From positions 14,806,202-14,870,201 of the forward strand of contig JABAKD010000023.1 in the NCBI GenBank assembly GCA_012845835.1: a stretch of DNA of 64,000 nucleotides. Direction: 5' to 3'. Below, piece by piece: positions 52,085 through 62,839 of this stretch. Each line of letters begins with the position of its first letter. Position 1 is the stretch's first letter. Below the pieces are notes generated by a model. The model saw only the letters and a list, made by a program, of their open reading frames with translations, had not been told where the DNA came from and ran no database searches. Position numbers and translations under genes: made by a program. The DNA comes from Undaria pinnatifida. Its lineage: Eukaryota; Sar; Phaeophyceae; Laminariales; Alariaceae.

Positions 52085-52680
52085 GTTGCCAAGAGGTGCT
52101 TGTGCAGAGCTAATTGCCCTGCGCTAGATGCTTGTCGATGTCACGTTCTGAACGGCAGTACGTGCGATGAGAACACGACACGTACATAACATATGGTACC
52201 TGGTACCTGGATCATACCTGGTACTACTGCTGCATATTCAAAAGAACGCACAGCGCCGCACGACACCGCAAAACGAAGGGCAAGACACGGCACCTCACTA
52301 TGCTGCGCTGCACTGCTGAGCTATATATAGCCGGGCTGACCGGAGCTGGGGGTGCATTGTTTGTGATCCAACAACAACGTAGTATGTACAAACTTATTAT
52401 TAGTACCGGTACGTGGGATGATACTGCGAATGAATGTTACTGGCATGTACGAACTAATAAAAGTACCGCAAAGCACGCAGCACGGCAAAGCAGCAAAACA
52501 CGCCAAAGCACAGCGCTGCGCTCTGCTAAGCTAGAGCTGCAGGGCATCGCAGGGCACTGCACGGCGCTGCGTTGCTGCGAGCTATAGCGCTGCGGTGGGG
52601 TGCTAGGCGGTGCGGAGCTGATGAGCCACCGGAGATGCCAGGGATGCACCAACCGAGCGCTTTCAGCACAAAGATATTTT
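52085..52680 (-). mobile_element. C-E retroposon copy, tail-less
   Basis: Begins in the middle of the C core (TTGCCAAGAGGTGCTTGTGC) and follows copy 10,130-10,790 closely through GAGCTATATATAGCCGGGCTGA and GATGCACCAA.C.AGC. The hairpin end and (TATG)n are absent. Confidence 0.6.
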
Positions 52681-52839
52681 TCCCCAGCAACTAATTGGAA
52701 CTTCGGGAAGGTTCTTATCCCCAGCAACTAATTTTCTTTTCGGCAATGGCGGGCTGAGAAGGGCTGAGAGGGGGAAGAAATATGCCGAGCGAGACCTCCG
52801 AGGGGGTCGAGAACTAAGTAATTAAGTCTATGTATCTAT

Positions 52840-53690
52840 GTATGTATGTAGGACAGGGCGTGAGGGAACCAGGAGAGGAAGTTTCGGGGGATCGAAGCCC
52901 ACAGCAGCAGTCTGCAGGAGGTCGCGGTGTAAACCAATCTGCGTTGCGGTGTGCTTGCTCAGTCTGAAGCCCAAGAAAAGCTCTCGTGAATACGTACCAG
53001 GTACTGCATTCGGACGTCGAGTATTGACCTGAAATTCGTCGAACTCACGGCTGACGTCCTTGGAAATTAGTTATAAAATATCGTGTACCAAGTAAGTGCG
53101 TATCCTTTTTTCGCCACGTACATATTTCGTCTTCCAGCCTCTTCCTCGGCCATCCTATTAAATGATACACGGGGGACACGAAGTCTAGAGCAACAGCCGA
53201 TTGGAGGTCAGTGGCAAACTCATCTGTGCTGCGGAGCGTCTGCTTCAAACTCAGTTCAGTTTGGGACCTCGAGAAGGCGCGTAGATTTTCGGAAATAGTC
53301 TGTCGTGGACCAGGTAGGTATCCTTTTTTTTTACCTATCTTGTCGTCGCCTTCGTGCTTCTACTTCGGTCCTTCTGTTGCGGATATCTTCTGTGACAGAC
53401 TCATCTATCTTCCATCGCAAGGAGCTTTTCAACACGTGTTCTAGGTCCGTAGTGGAGGAGCTTCGAGCGGAGTGAGGAGTGTGCTGGGACCACAAAACAC
53501 AAACGAAACACGATGTAGAGCCCCATCCGGAAGTCATCGTGATTATTGAGGCGCCAGGCATATCTTCTAGCCTCTCCATCGGACCTAATCGGGCATCCTT
53601 TTTTCTCCAGCGGTTTCTTCTACGAGTGTGTTCCATCACAGGAACGAACTAGATGACCGTACGTATAGACAGCTGTGATGCGAGTGGAGT
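52840..53690. other. no recognisable gene; three degenerate ~250-bp units
   Basis: TATCCTTTTTT/GCATCCTTTTTT occurs at about 53,100, 53,320 and 53,595. The first two follow ACCA(A/G)GTA(A/G)GT. Similarity after each is weak. Confidence 0.35.
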
Positions 53691-53699
53691 CAGGGGTTG

Positions 53700-56600
53700 C
53701 ATGCAACGGAGCTTGACGAGAGTAAGGGGGTGGAAGTGAGGGGTTACAGGAACGCCGATAGGAAAAGGAAACGGACAAAAGGGGATCAAGTACGATTAAC
53801 AGTGTGTGCCGCAAGACGGAAAACCAACGCGGGGCAAAAAACTTCACACGGACGAGGCACTGATACTGAGGTGGGGGAAATTAGCAGTGAACGAGAGGTT
53901 TCAGAAGTCAGTTGTTGCATACTGTCCCAAAGACGATTGTGAGACAAACACGACAAGACCGTGGTACTGGTATTACCATAGTACCTCTCGTTGGTGGCCT
54001 GCGGGCCCTGACTGGCGGTACTTGTCTGTTCCGGCAGCGCAAGGGACATACTGCTGTACAAGCCTCGGAGGCCACGGGTGGCGTACTGCTGTACGAGCCG
54101 CGACCAATCCACGAGCCTAGGCGAACGCCGTTGGAAGGACCTTTGGGTGATGGACATCAAAAGCCGTTGGGCGGACCTCTTGGGAGGGGCATCACATCGA
54201 CGAGGTTTTCCCGCTGGATTAGACTTTCGCAGGGGGAGGCAACTCGGAACGTCGATCCTGAATGTCAGGGAGGGGTTACTATACGAGGACCCTTGGAAAA
54301 GGACATCCCGCAGGGGGAGAAAGAGGGACTCGAACCTACACTCACCATTGTCACGGAAAGGCATGAGGTGTTTAACGCTCACCGTAGGGAGGGTGGTTTA
54401 GGGGTGCGAAAGTGTGGGCACCCTCGCAGACGCGAGGATGCCCATAATGCCAGGAGAGGGCAACCGCCAAGGACAAACTATTAGAGGGGAGGGGGAAGGC
54501 ACACCAGTACCTATGCGCCCAGAGAATGTTAGAGTGTCTGCAAGCACGGCTACGGGAGCTCAAAGGGGAATAGGCCTGCAAGAGCGGGAGGAGAACGATG
54601 CGTTACCGCCCAACGTACGGGGTCCGTCGGGGGAACTACTGTCACCAGGGCGAGGGCGATGGAGAACCTTACCATCGTGGCTAGCAGGACGATCACACAG
54701 GCTAGGCGGGGTACAGGGCCATTTCCCTCCTATGGCGATGCCGGCGGATACCCGGACCCAACAGAGACTGGTTAACCGCACTATAGAAACTGCAGCACAA
54801 CCAGCAGTTACGGCAACAGCCCAATCACTATGCCCATTGCCAGCTGGGCAAGGACGGGGGAGGACCCTCCCGGCATGAATGCAGTCCAGGGTCATGGGAA
54901 CAGACCCCGAGCCGTGAGGGTTACAACAACAGACAGCAAATGGGGAGGAGTCGGAAACCGGTTGTCTCGGGCAGCAAGGAAGAACCATAGCAGGGGCCAC
55001 ATATTTTACAGAGGGTGCGTCGACAAGTGCATTACCGGCGATAGTGCCACTGCCGGTAGGGGACGTACAGCAGACGACGGCCCCGGCATGGACACGAGCC
55101 CGAACCGGGGGGTTGGCCCTTGCAGGAGGGGTCCTCCGGCATCAAACGCCGAGTGAGGCCCAACAGGAGGGGAACCAGACACCTACCGAAGACGGGAGAT
55201 GTATAACGGAGGGACGGCTGGCGTTGGAGCGCGCGAGACAGATGACTCTCCCGGCAAGGGCTAACACTAAGACAAGAGTACCAGGTGTTCCAGGAGGGGT
55301 TCAGCAGCCCTTGTCGCACCGACCGATGGCGACGAGTGATAAGAACGTTCCTCCGCCTCCCCACACCTCCGCAGAATAGGGCAGCATCAGGCGATCGACT
55401 CGCGCCTCGACCGACGTTGCGGCAGAGGCGCCGTTCTCCATCGCCAGCTGCGGTGGACCAAGCGATGATGCCACGGCTGGTGGGGCGTGGGAGGTGGACG
55501 ACTACCCTGGCATGGATGCACGCGAGGACGATAAGGGGGTTGCAGCATCAAGCGTCGAGTGGAGCGCAGCAAGAGAGGGATCGGGCGTCCGCGACAGTAG
55601 GGAGGCGTCCATCGCAGGTCCCGCCGTTGGTGGAACGCGAGAGTATGAATGCAGCGACACGAGGCCCAGGTATCGCATCAAGCGGGCCCCATCAATTGAC
55701 GTCGCGTCGGTCGCTGCCAACGACGGGTGGGAACGCTCCCCATCGCCCCGCATCATTGGGACTCGGAGGGATAGGGCAGCATCATGTGATCGGCCCTCGC
55801 CACGACCGACAACGCGGCCGAGGCACCGCTCGCCATCGCCCTGTGGAGGGAATATCATAATCACTCCGGCTTCGCTCCTACCAGGAATCTTAAGGCGCCG
55901 GCAGCGGTCCATCTCCCCTCCCGCAGGAACACCGGTGCGCTCGCACCAGCGGCTTCGGTTCACTTTTACTGAAAACACACAGAACCGGAGGGCCTTGGTG
56001 CCTCGCAGAAAAAATCTAGCCGTCCAAGGCCGTAGCCCGCGCCCATCCGAGAATGCGCCTACCCTTTCCGAGATTACAGCCAATGCCCGAGCGTGGAGCA
56101 ACAGAGCAGAGGCGAGGGTGACCGGTGCGCAGTTGGTATCAATCCCCCAAGTGGTAAATGGGCTTGGTGGGAGACATTGCCTTCCTAGCACTTGTCAACG
56201 TGCTGGAATAGGGACTACACGGAGACGGAGCCCTTCGCCCATGAAGGTTGAAGGTGGGCACATCCATATTTCGAAACGTAGGAAACGGCGTCGCCGTCAT
56301 ACTTGTATCACCGGAGGCGTTTGTCTGCGTAGGAGGAGGGGTTCGATCCCTTCCCGCGTCAGGAGAGGTCGAGGAGGCGAGGTAGCGCCCACGGAGAACG
56401 GGAGGACGAGGGATGGACCCTCCCACTCCCCTCTGTTAATGAATGAAGCAGTTCCCGCATCCCAAAATGCCCTTCGTCAGCCGGAAGCTCCGCCCAGCCG
56501 AGGATTCTTTGCGGGTCCACACCTGAAAGGACCCAGCAGGGTTATCAGGCTTTCCGTTCCAGCGCCGGTGTCCATAGTATGCCATCGGACACGGCACTAA

Positions 56601-58072
56601 GGTTTCGTGACTCGAGTTTCTGTCCCCAGGATGCGCGTCGTGGAGCGAACAGCTTTGTTCGGGGGGTCTTTTAGGGGCGGGAATATCTACGAGGACTAGT
56701 GGGAGAGCAAGGAAATCCTCCCCCCATAATAGCGGGTGCGACACCAGGCTCTCAGGCCTCAAGTCACAGGTATCAAGATACTCGATGCGCAATTAGTACT
56801 TCATTCCGGAGGGGAGGGGCTGGGGAGTCTACGCTCATGCGCAGTCAACAGGGGTACTACGCGACCATCGCAGGCGGTCGCAATCAGAGTGAGGCAATGT
56901 CTCCCCACCTTCGGCCATTAGGCGTAGCACCGACCTTCCGGCACTCCAGAGCGACGCCTCAAGACGCTCGTCTTGCCGGCGGAAGCCTTGTCCGAATGGG
57001 ACCCTTGCGGGGCCAAACAACTCCTAGCAGTCAGCAGGAGTGTCGGACGACGCTCGCCTGTGGCGGAGCTCATGGCGAAATAGGGTCTGGGTCTTCTCCC
57101 CCGCTACCACCGGGTGTGACAGCGGGTTCCCGGGTCTCAAGAACGCCCCCCCCCACCCGCGCCGAGAAACAAGTGGGGGCCGACGTCAATAAAGCAGCGA
57201 TCAGATGGAAGTTGACCCTGTTCAAGGCAGTACACCTCGAGAGGATAATCCGTGCCGTAGGTAGAGACATAGGGCAGGGCGGGAAGAGGCACCACCAACC
57301 CAACAGTGGTAACGCACCGGAAAGAGGTTCCGACGGGGCAACGCCGCGACTAGGATCGTCCACATATCCGGGAACGGCCGCAGGTGTAGGGCGACGGGCC
57401 ACGAACAGTACACCTGCGGAGGGCCTCATCTCCTCCAGGACAAGGGCGCGCACCCGTTTAGCTGCTACCATCAGCGCGCGATCATCGGACGGGGGAAGGG
57501 GGGGGGAGCTTTTCACTGGGATATTTCGCGGAGTGTCGCCTCACCAGCCAACGATGGAGCGGATGGAATCGTCGACAACACATTCCCAACCAGCACAGTC
57601 GTTGCCGGAACAACCTCCGGACACGCCTGGTGCATCACAGCCGCCGACAACGGAATTGGTACCACCCCTAACTGCATCCCTTACACTTGGAGATTCGAGC
57701 ACACCCGTCATAGAAGGTGCGCCGCAAACGGGAGATCCACCATTCCCACTTGAGGGTTCAAGCACACTCGTCATAGAAGGTGCGCCGCTAGTGGGAGAGA
57801 CACCACTCCAGACATCAGGGCCAGCACAGGCACCGATTTTCGAGTCACGCCCACCACAGCCTGCATCAAGGAGGGAGTCTCAATCGTCGATACAGCCCTC
57901 CCTAGCGGTATCAGTGCCCGCCTCGACCCCTCCGACGACACCGCAACTGCCGTCAGCTACCTCTCCATCCGCTAGGCCACCCACAACGTCATCGCCAAGT
58001 CCGTCACCGTCACTGCCGCCGCCGCAGCTGCCCACAACTGGCCATCCCTCGACAGCGACACCTAGATCTTGA
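53700..58072 (+). pseudogene. decayed N-terminal region of a LINE-like element (Arg/Pro-rich)
   Basis: Overlapping plus-strand frames follow each other with frame changes: 54,414-54,878, 55,044-55,379, 55,285-55,860, 55,494-56,600 and 56,699-58,072. They encode low-complexity Arg/Pro/Ser/Thr-rich protein. RAAS.DRL/PSPRPT...RHRSPSP occurs twice (about 55,380 and 55,770), and IEGAP..G..P twice near 57,710-57,790. No enzyme domain is visible. Codon-like composition and the continuous strand suggest one long disordered region broken by indels, upstream of the zinc-finger and RT parts. It could instead be a separate ORF1 of the same element. Confidence 0.45.
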
Positions 58073-58385
58073 CACCGAGTGCGGCCCTCGAGCTCGAAAC
58101 GGCATCGCAGACAGTGGTCAGGACGGCAGAGGCAGCATCGCCAAGACCGTCACGGACGACGCCTACACGAACGGCGGAGGGAAGGGGTCCGGCACCCGTA
58201 CCGACGCCCGAACTGCCTCCGTCTCCGCCACGGACACCATCGCCGACGCCTACAGACAACCTGCTCCAGGACGAACCCCCGGAAACTGCTGTGTATGCTA
58301 TGAGGCATTGGCCTCTCCTTTGGTATATTTAGAGAGCTGCTCCCATTGACTGCACCTTCCGTGCTACGCCGCACTCCGAGTCAGA

Positions 58386-58784
58386 ATGGAGGTCGATCTA
58401 CGGTGTCCGGCATGCCGGGCGACCGTAACAGTCAACGAGGCTGACGGGATTGCGCTCCGTCAGCACAGCAATGAGGTCATAGTGGTGTTGATGGTCGCGC
58501 GGCAAGAGATGCCAGCTGACGGAGAAGCACCGCTAACAACAAGGGCCACAACAGGAGGCAGGAGGCGGCGAGCGATATGCAGCGTTTGCCATGGTCTGGT
58601 TGAGGAGACTAATTGCGTACAAGTGTCCTGCTCGTGCGACGTACACCGCCGTTGTGCTTTAGGCTTCTGTGAGGATGCAATCCCCCGAGCTAGGACTTTC
58701 GGAGGGGTACACCTAGTCACTTGCCCGAACCCGGCTCTGCACGAGGAGCATCAAGAGGTCGATCTACACCCCCTCCTCCAATAG
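58386..58784 (+). pseudogene. RING-like zinc-binding module 1
   Basis: ATG at 58,386, 132 codons. CPAC near the start, then CSVCHGLVEETNCVQVSCSC and a following H-x2-C (DVHRRCALGFC) give the C-x2-C ... C-x-C-x2-H-x2-C pattern of RING/treble-clef fingers. A further short frame (58,806-59,114) has CGVCGRHLEDDQRF...VHRGC. Both lie on the same strand upstream of the RT. Confidence 0.5.
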
Positions 58785-59114
58785 ATTCGGGCTCTTGGCA
58801 GGTCGGTGAACACGACGGAAGAACACGAGATCAGAGCCAGGGTAACTGCAGCTGAACAGCGCCTCCGGGGAAGAGCGCACATTACCCCGGAAATGGTGGA
58901 CTTATCACGGAATCTCACAGAGCGAGATGAGGAGGACCACCACGGAGAATGGCGGGGCACGATCCCCCAGCAACAGGTGCGAGCACCGTGTGGAGTCTGT
59001 GGCAGGCACTTGGAGGATGACCAGAGGTTCGCTTTTGGTGGCTGGCTCGTCCACAGGGGATGTGCCGTGGAAAAGCGCAGCAGAAGCAGACGGCAGGGGG
59101 GACGACCGATTTGA

Positions 59115-59275
59115 GGTAGCTATCCGGGACCGAACAGGAGTGTCTCGTCGGAGAACGTTCCGACTCACGGCAATAGTGCCCAGAATCCACATGAGATACG
59201 ATCGCACTACCCCGGATGCCGCTCACCAACAACGACAGTTAGAGATGGCGCTCACCAACAACGACAGTTAGAGAA
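59115..59275 (+). repeat. 28-bp tandem duplication in coding relic
   Basis: GCTCACCAACAACGACAGTT recurs after 28 bp (59,220 and 59,248), the second copy ending in a stop codon. It lies at the end of the frame carrying FEVAIRDRTGV. Confidence 0.6.
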
Positions 59276-59339
59276 ATTGTGCCGATCACTGACCTCGGGT
59301 GTAGAGGAGGCCGCGAGTCAAGGTGAAGGTGGTCAAGAC

Positions 59340-60330
59340 GTCAAAAGGGGATTGGAGGAATCCAAGGAATTTTGGTGCACGTACTGCGGGTGGCCTCTCG
59401 ATAACTCTAGTGGGGAGTCAGGGGAAAACGACGCTCGAGTACCCGTTCCTTGAGCCCATGGAGGCGTTGTGCACACCCGCTGCATGCTGGACCGCGCGAA
59501 AAACCTCGTTCGAGGGTATGCAGATCCTAGGCCCTGCGTCGCGTGTCGCTCGGCGTGGCCGGAAGGAAGCCGACCTCCCCACCCGGCGGAGCTGGCTAGA
59601 GGGATATCCACGGACGGACTTGAGGGAAGGTGGGGGGCGGTGAGAGGTGCCCTGCAGTTCGCCGCCCGTTCAGCGGCACATCTCCGGACTGGAGTCACCC
59701 AGCTACGTGACGATTGGCATTAACGGTACGTTTGAGCTCATGTTACATGCACACGGAAGGAGCTCAACCTCCTCGTTCTTGCTATGCTCCCTATTTTGCG
59801 ATGAGCTGGACCTGCCTCAAGGGGCATACTTCGATTTCCCCAACCGAGGGAATGGGAAACGGCGGCAGGCCGATACCGTACGCTGTTCGCTGCGTACGCC
59901 ATCAAACCGCAGGATATCTTACTCCGACTCCAACATCAAATAATCTACATCGCACTTCACGTCCAACAATATATAGTAGGCCTCGACGAAGACCACTCAT
60001 AGGGACAGCTTACGCTACACCTACAATGGGACCCGAAGGGTGCGCCAGCTAGCGTTGGGCTGCGAAAGCATCTGAGTTAAATCGACACACGACGCGTATG
60101 AAAATACGTGGAAGTGTGGTGAGCTAAAGCTTTATTTTTCCCCATCCGCCGGAGGATAAAAAAAAAAAAAAAAAAGTAGGCCTCGACGCCGAATGCGAAG
60201 AGCGACTAACAAGATGGACCCTCGGGGTCCGAAGCGCGTTGGAAGCGGGTGATGCGCTTCCTTCCTTCTCAACAGCGATGGCAGCGACACCGGAGAGAAC
60301 GGACCGGACGTTGGAGAACGACCCTTTACA
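59340..60330 (+). pseudogene. RING-like module 2 plus FLL domain, first tandem copy (SINE-disrupted)
   Basis: In shifting frames: CTYCGWPLDN, then HTRCMLDRAKNLVRGYADPR and CVACRSAWP (C-x2-C ... H-x2-C ... C-x2-C). Then HAHGRSSTSSFLLCSLF and LDLPQGAYFDFP. After a SINE insertion at 59,989-60,174 it resumes with ERLTRWTLGVRSALEAGDAL. The same series is found at 60,410-61,130, so the module was tandemly duplicated. Stops and frame changes show it is dead. Confidence 0.6.
59975..60188 (+). mobile_element. complete A-tailed SINE with 14-bp target duplication
   Basis: AGTAGGCCTCGACG at 59,975-59,988 is repeated at 60,175-60,188. Between them is a ~186-bp element ending CCCCATCCGCCGGAGGATA and a run of about 17 A. 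The family has further copies at 17,546-17,750, 384-450 and 49,274-49,312. No ORF. No clear B box. The target duplication with A tail indicates insertion by LINE machinery. Confidence 0.88.
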
Positions 60331-60409
60331 CACGGGACCAACTGAACAAGAAGGCGGTGCTAGGAGTGCAGCAGAGAGGCGTCATGCCGTTGAAAGCAGG
60401 GGTGCATCT

Positions 60410-61702
60410 CCCTGCACCTACTGCGGGCGGGCACAAGAGGAGCCTACTGGGGATTCGGCGGCAGACTCTTTATGGGTAATTAATTCCGTGTCCCCACGGA
60501 GAGCAAGTACATGCCCGCGGCATGCTAGACCGTGCGGAACGCCTCGCGGGTGGGCATGCAGACCCACAACAATGCGTCGCGTGTCGCTCGGAATGGCCGG
60601 CAAGAAATCGACCTCTTTATCCGGCTGAGCTGGATGAGGACCTTCCGATGGCCACGCCCGGGGGAAAGGTGGCCGCCAGTAGCGGGAGCCCTGCACTTCG
60701 CCCAACTCTTGGAGGAGGACGCCCCCCGGTTGGACCCAGCTAGTTACGCCACGACTGGTTTAACACGATACTTTTGAGGAGATGGTGAGGACCCATGGGA
60801 GTAGCCCAGCCTCCTCGTTCCTGTTGCGTTCCCTGTTCGGCGATGCTCTTGGCCTGCCCCAAGGCGCTTACCTTGACTTCCCCCGACCGAGGGAATGGAG
60901 AGCGGCAGTCGGTCACTACCGTGAGATCTTCGCTGCGTATGGCATCCGCCCGCAGGATACTGTACTCCGACTCCCGAATCGAAGGATCTACATCTTACCT
61001 CATGTCCAAGAGTTCTTGGCGGGCCTCGACTCGACGTGGGAGGACCGCCTAACGAGGTGGACCCTCGGGGTCCGAAATGCGTTAGAAGAGGGGGAGGCGC
61101 TTCTTCCGTTCCCGACGGCAGCGTGGACCCTCGGGTCCCAAAACAGGTTTGAGGCGGAGAACGAGCTGCCTCCCTCCCCGACGGCAGCGGGGGTAACACC
61201 GGAAGGAACAGACCCGGCGCTGGAGAGTGACTCGTTAGCAACGGGAGTAACACAACTGGAAGGAGCAGCCCCGGCGTCTGAAGGTGACTCGAGGGTAAGG
61301 GGGCAGGCGGAGCCAGGAGGCGGCGCTTGTGTAGCCGTGGAGAATACCCTCATGGCCGAACACGGGGATTTCACAGTGGCCGGACCCTTGCCCCCCCCTC
61401 TGAGTCAGCCCGGCGCCACCCTTGCGGCGGTGAGGGGCACGGCGGGAGAAACGGGCCCAGCACGGGAGAGCGACCCTTCAGCAGCGGGCGTGGCACCACC
61501 GGAGGGTGAAACTCTAGCGTCAGAAGGTGACCCGGGGGGGAGGGAGCAGACGGGAGCCAGGATGTGCTGTACCTGTTGCCACGGGAAACTCCCGAACTGC
61601 CGAAAACAGGGGGGCGACGGCGCCGGGACACTCGCGCGCGCCCCCAACACAGCCCAGCATCACCCCAGCAACATCGAGAGCGCCTGCGTCTACGTCCACT
61701 GA
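60410..61702 (+). pseudogene. RING-like module 3 plus FLL domain, second tandem copy
   Basis: CTYCGRAQEE, then (other frame) CMLDRAERLAGGHADPQQ and CVACRSEWPARN. An ATG frame follows at 60,782-61,702 (306 codons) with THGSSPASSFLLRSLFGDAL, LPQGAYLDFPRPREWRAAVG, LPHVQEFLAGLDSTWEDRLT and RWTLGVRNALEEGEALLPF. Its C-terminal half is Glu/Gly/Pro/Thr-rich with repeated PxxEGxxPA-type units, and a further C-x2-C (CCTCCHGKLPNC). This better-preserved copy shows what the 59,340-60,330 copy lost. I know no family with the FLL domain. Confidence 0.6.
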
Positions 61703-61929
61703 TGCAGTAGAGGGTGGGAGAAGCACAAGAGGCAGACGGGGTCGACCGCGCGGATCCGGAAGAGGAACACGAGCGACGAGAACTGGGGGAGGAGCCACCA
61801 CGAACCAGGGGCGAATCCCTCGACATGGAAGCAGCGAGGTTCCCTCGGCCCCTGCCGAAGGAAGGGTTGGCGGTGGAGAGAGGGAAGGCGGGGACGGAGA
61901 GGGAGGAGGGTCTGCACCAGGGAGCGTAA

Positions 61930-62210
61930 CGCCACTTCGCGCTTTCATTGCAGACGACCACAGCGGTACGACCTGTGGGGGCTGCAGAGCAACGATTGCT
62001 CGGGGACACCGAGTAGTGGGCATGGCCTGTGGACGTCAACATGCAATGCATGCGCCGTGCGTGGTGAATGCGGTTAGACGAGGCGGGGCGCAGGCGTCGT
62101 TTCTCTGCGGAGCAAGGGGGTGCACAGTCCGCCATGGAAGACGGGAAGCAATAGAAGCGGCAGTTCAGTGGACTACGTGTGACGGCAGCGGGACTCGGGG
62201 GGAGACCTGA
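61930..62210 (+). pseudogene. RING-like zinc-binding module 4
   Basis: The frame open from 61,527 to 62,210 has an Arg/Gly-rich start, then TTCGGCRATIARGHRV, GMACGRQHAMHAPC and FLCGARGC. This is a C-x2-C ... C-x3-H-x2-H-x2-C ... C-x4-C arrangement like a RING finger. It directly precedes the RT-bearing part. Confidence 0.55.
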
Positions 62211-62212
62211 CG

Positions 62213-62692
62213 ATGGCGAGGAAGAGCGCCGGGATGGCCTCTGATATCCCCGGGACCAAAACACATTGGGAATTGCAGGACCGCTCGATGATGTCTCTCT
62301 TGAGGACCTCCAACAACGCTTCGTCAATGTTGTCAAAAGCGCAGCCGAGGCTGGCTACTGCCCACGCCAAGCTTATCACCCATGTGCTTGGCCTCCTCAA
62401 TCACGCCTTGGGAGAGCATCGCCAATCCACACAATCGGAGACGCCGCAATCACTCCTGAGGTCAATCAAGTTGTGGTACATCCCCCCAGCTCTCCTGCAC
62501 TCGCAGGATGGCCGAATGAAACGGCGTGAGAGGTTTGCGTCTGCCGAACGCGGTGACCTCATCCTCTTGCTCCCGTGGTTAATGGAGTATACCCGTCGAA
62601 CATCGACGAGGCAAATCGGCCAAGCCCGTGAAGAGACGGACGCTGATATGTTTAAGAGGGCTCATCAGCATGCCGCCATCGTGCGGGGGTGA
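62213..62692 (+). pseudogene. pre-RT linker region of LINE-like element
   Basis: Frame of 159 codons, mostly helical by composition (LGLLNHALGEHRQ; IKLWYIPPALLHSQDGRMKR). Region like that found just N-terminal of the RT in this type of protein. Followed in other frames by ARSLLTEPRAPGNEETWERV, which leads into the RT. Confidence 0.45.
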
Positions 62693-62839
62693 CTGTGGCA
62701 GCACGCAGCCTCCTCACGGAACCGCGCGCGCCGGGGAACGAGGAAACGTGGGAACGCGTAAAAGCAAAGTTCCCGGAAAAGAACTAGGCCTGCGTCTCCG
62801 AAGCTGCAGCGGCAGCGGTGGCAACAAGTTCCTCCGACA

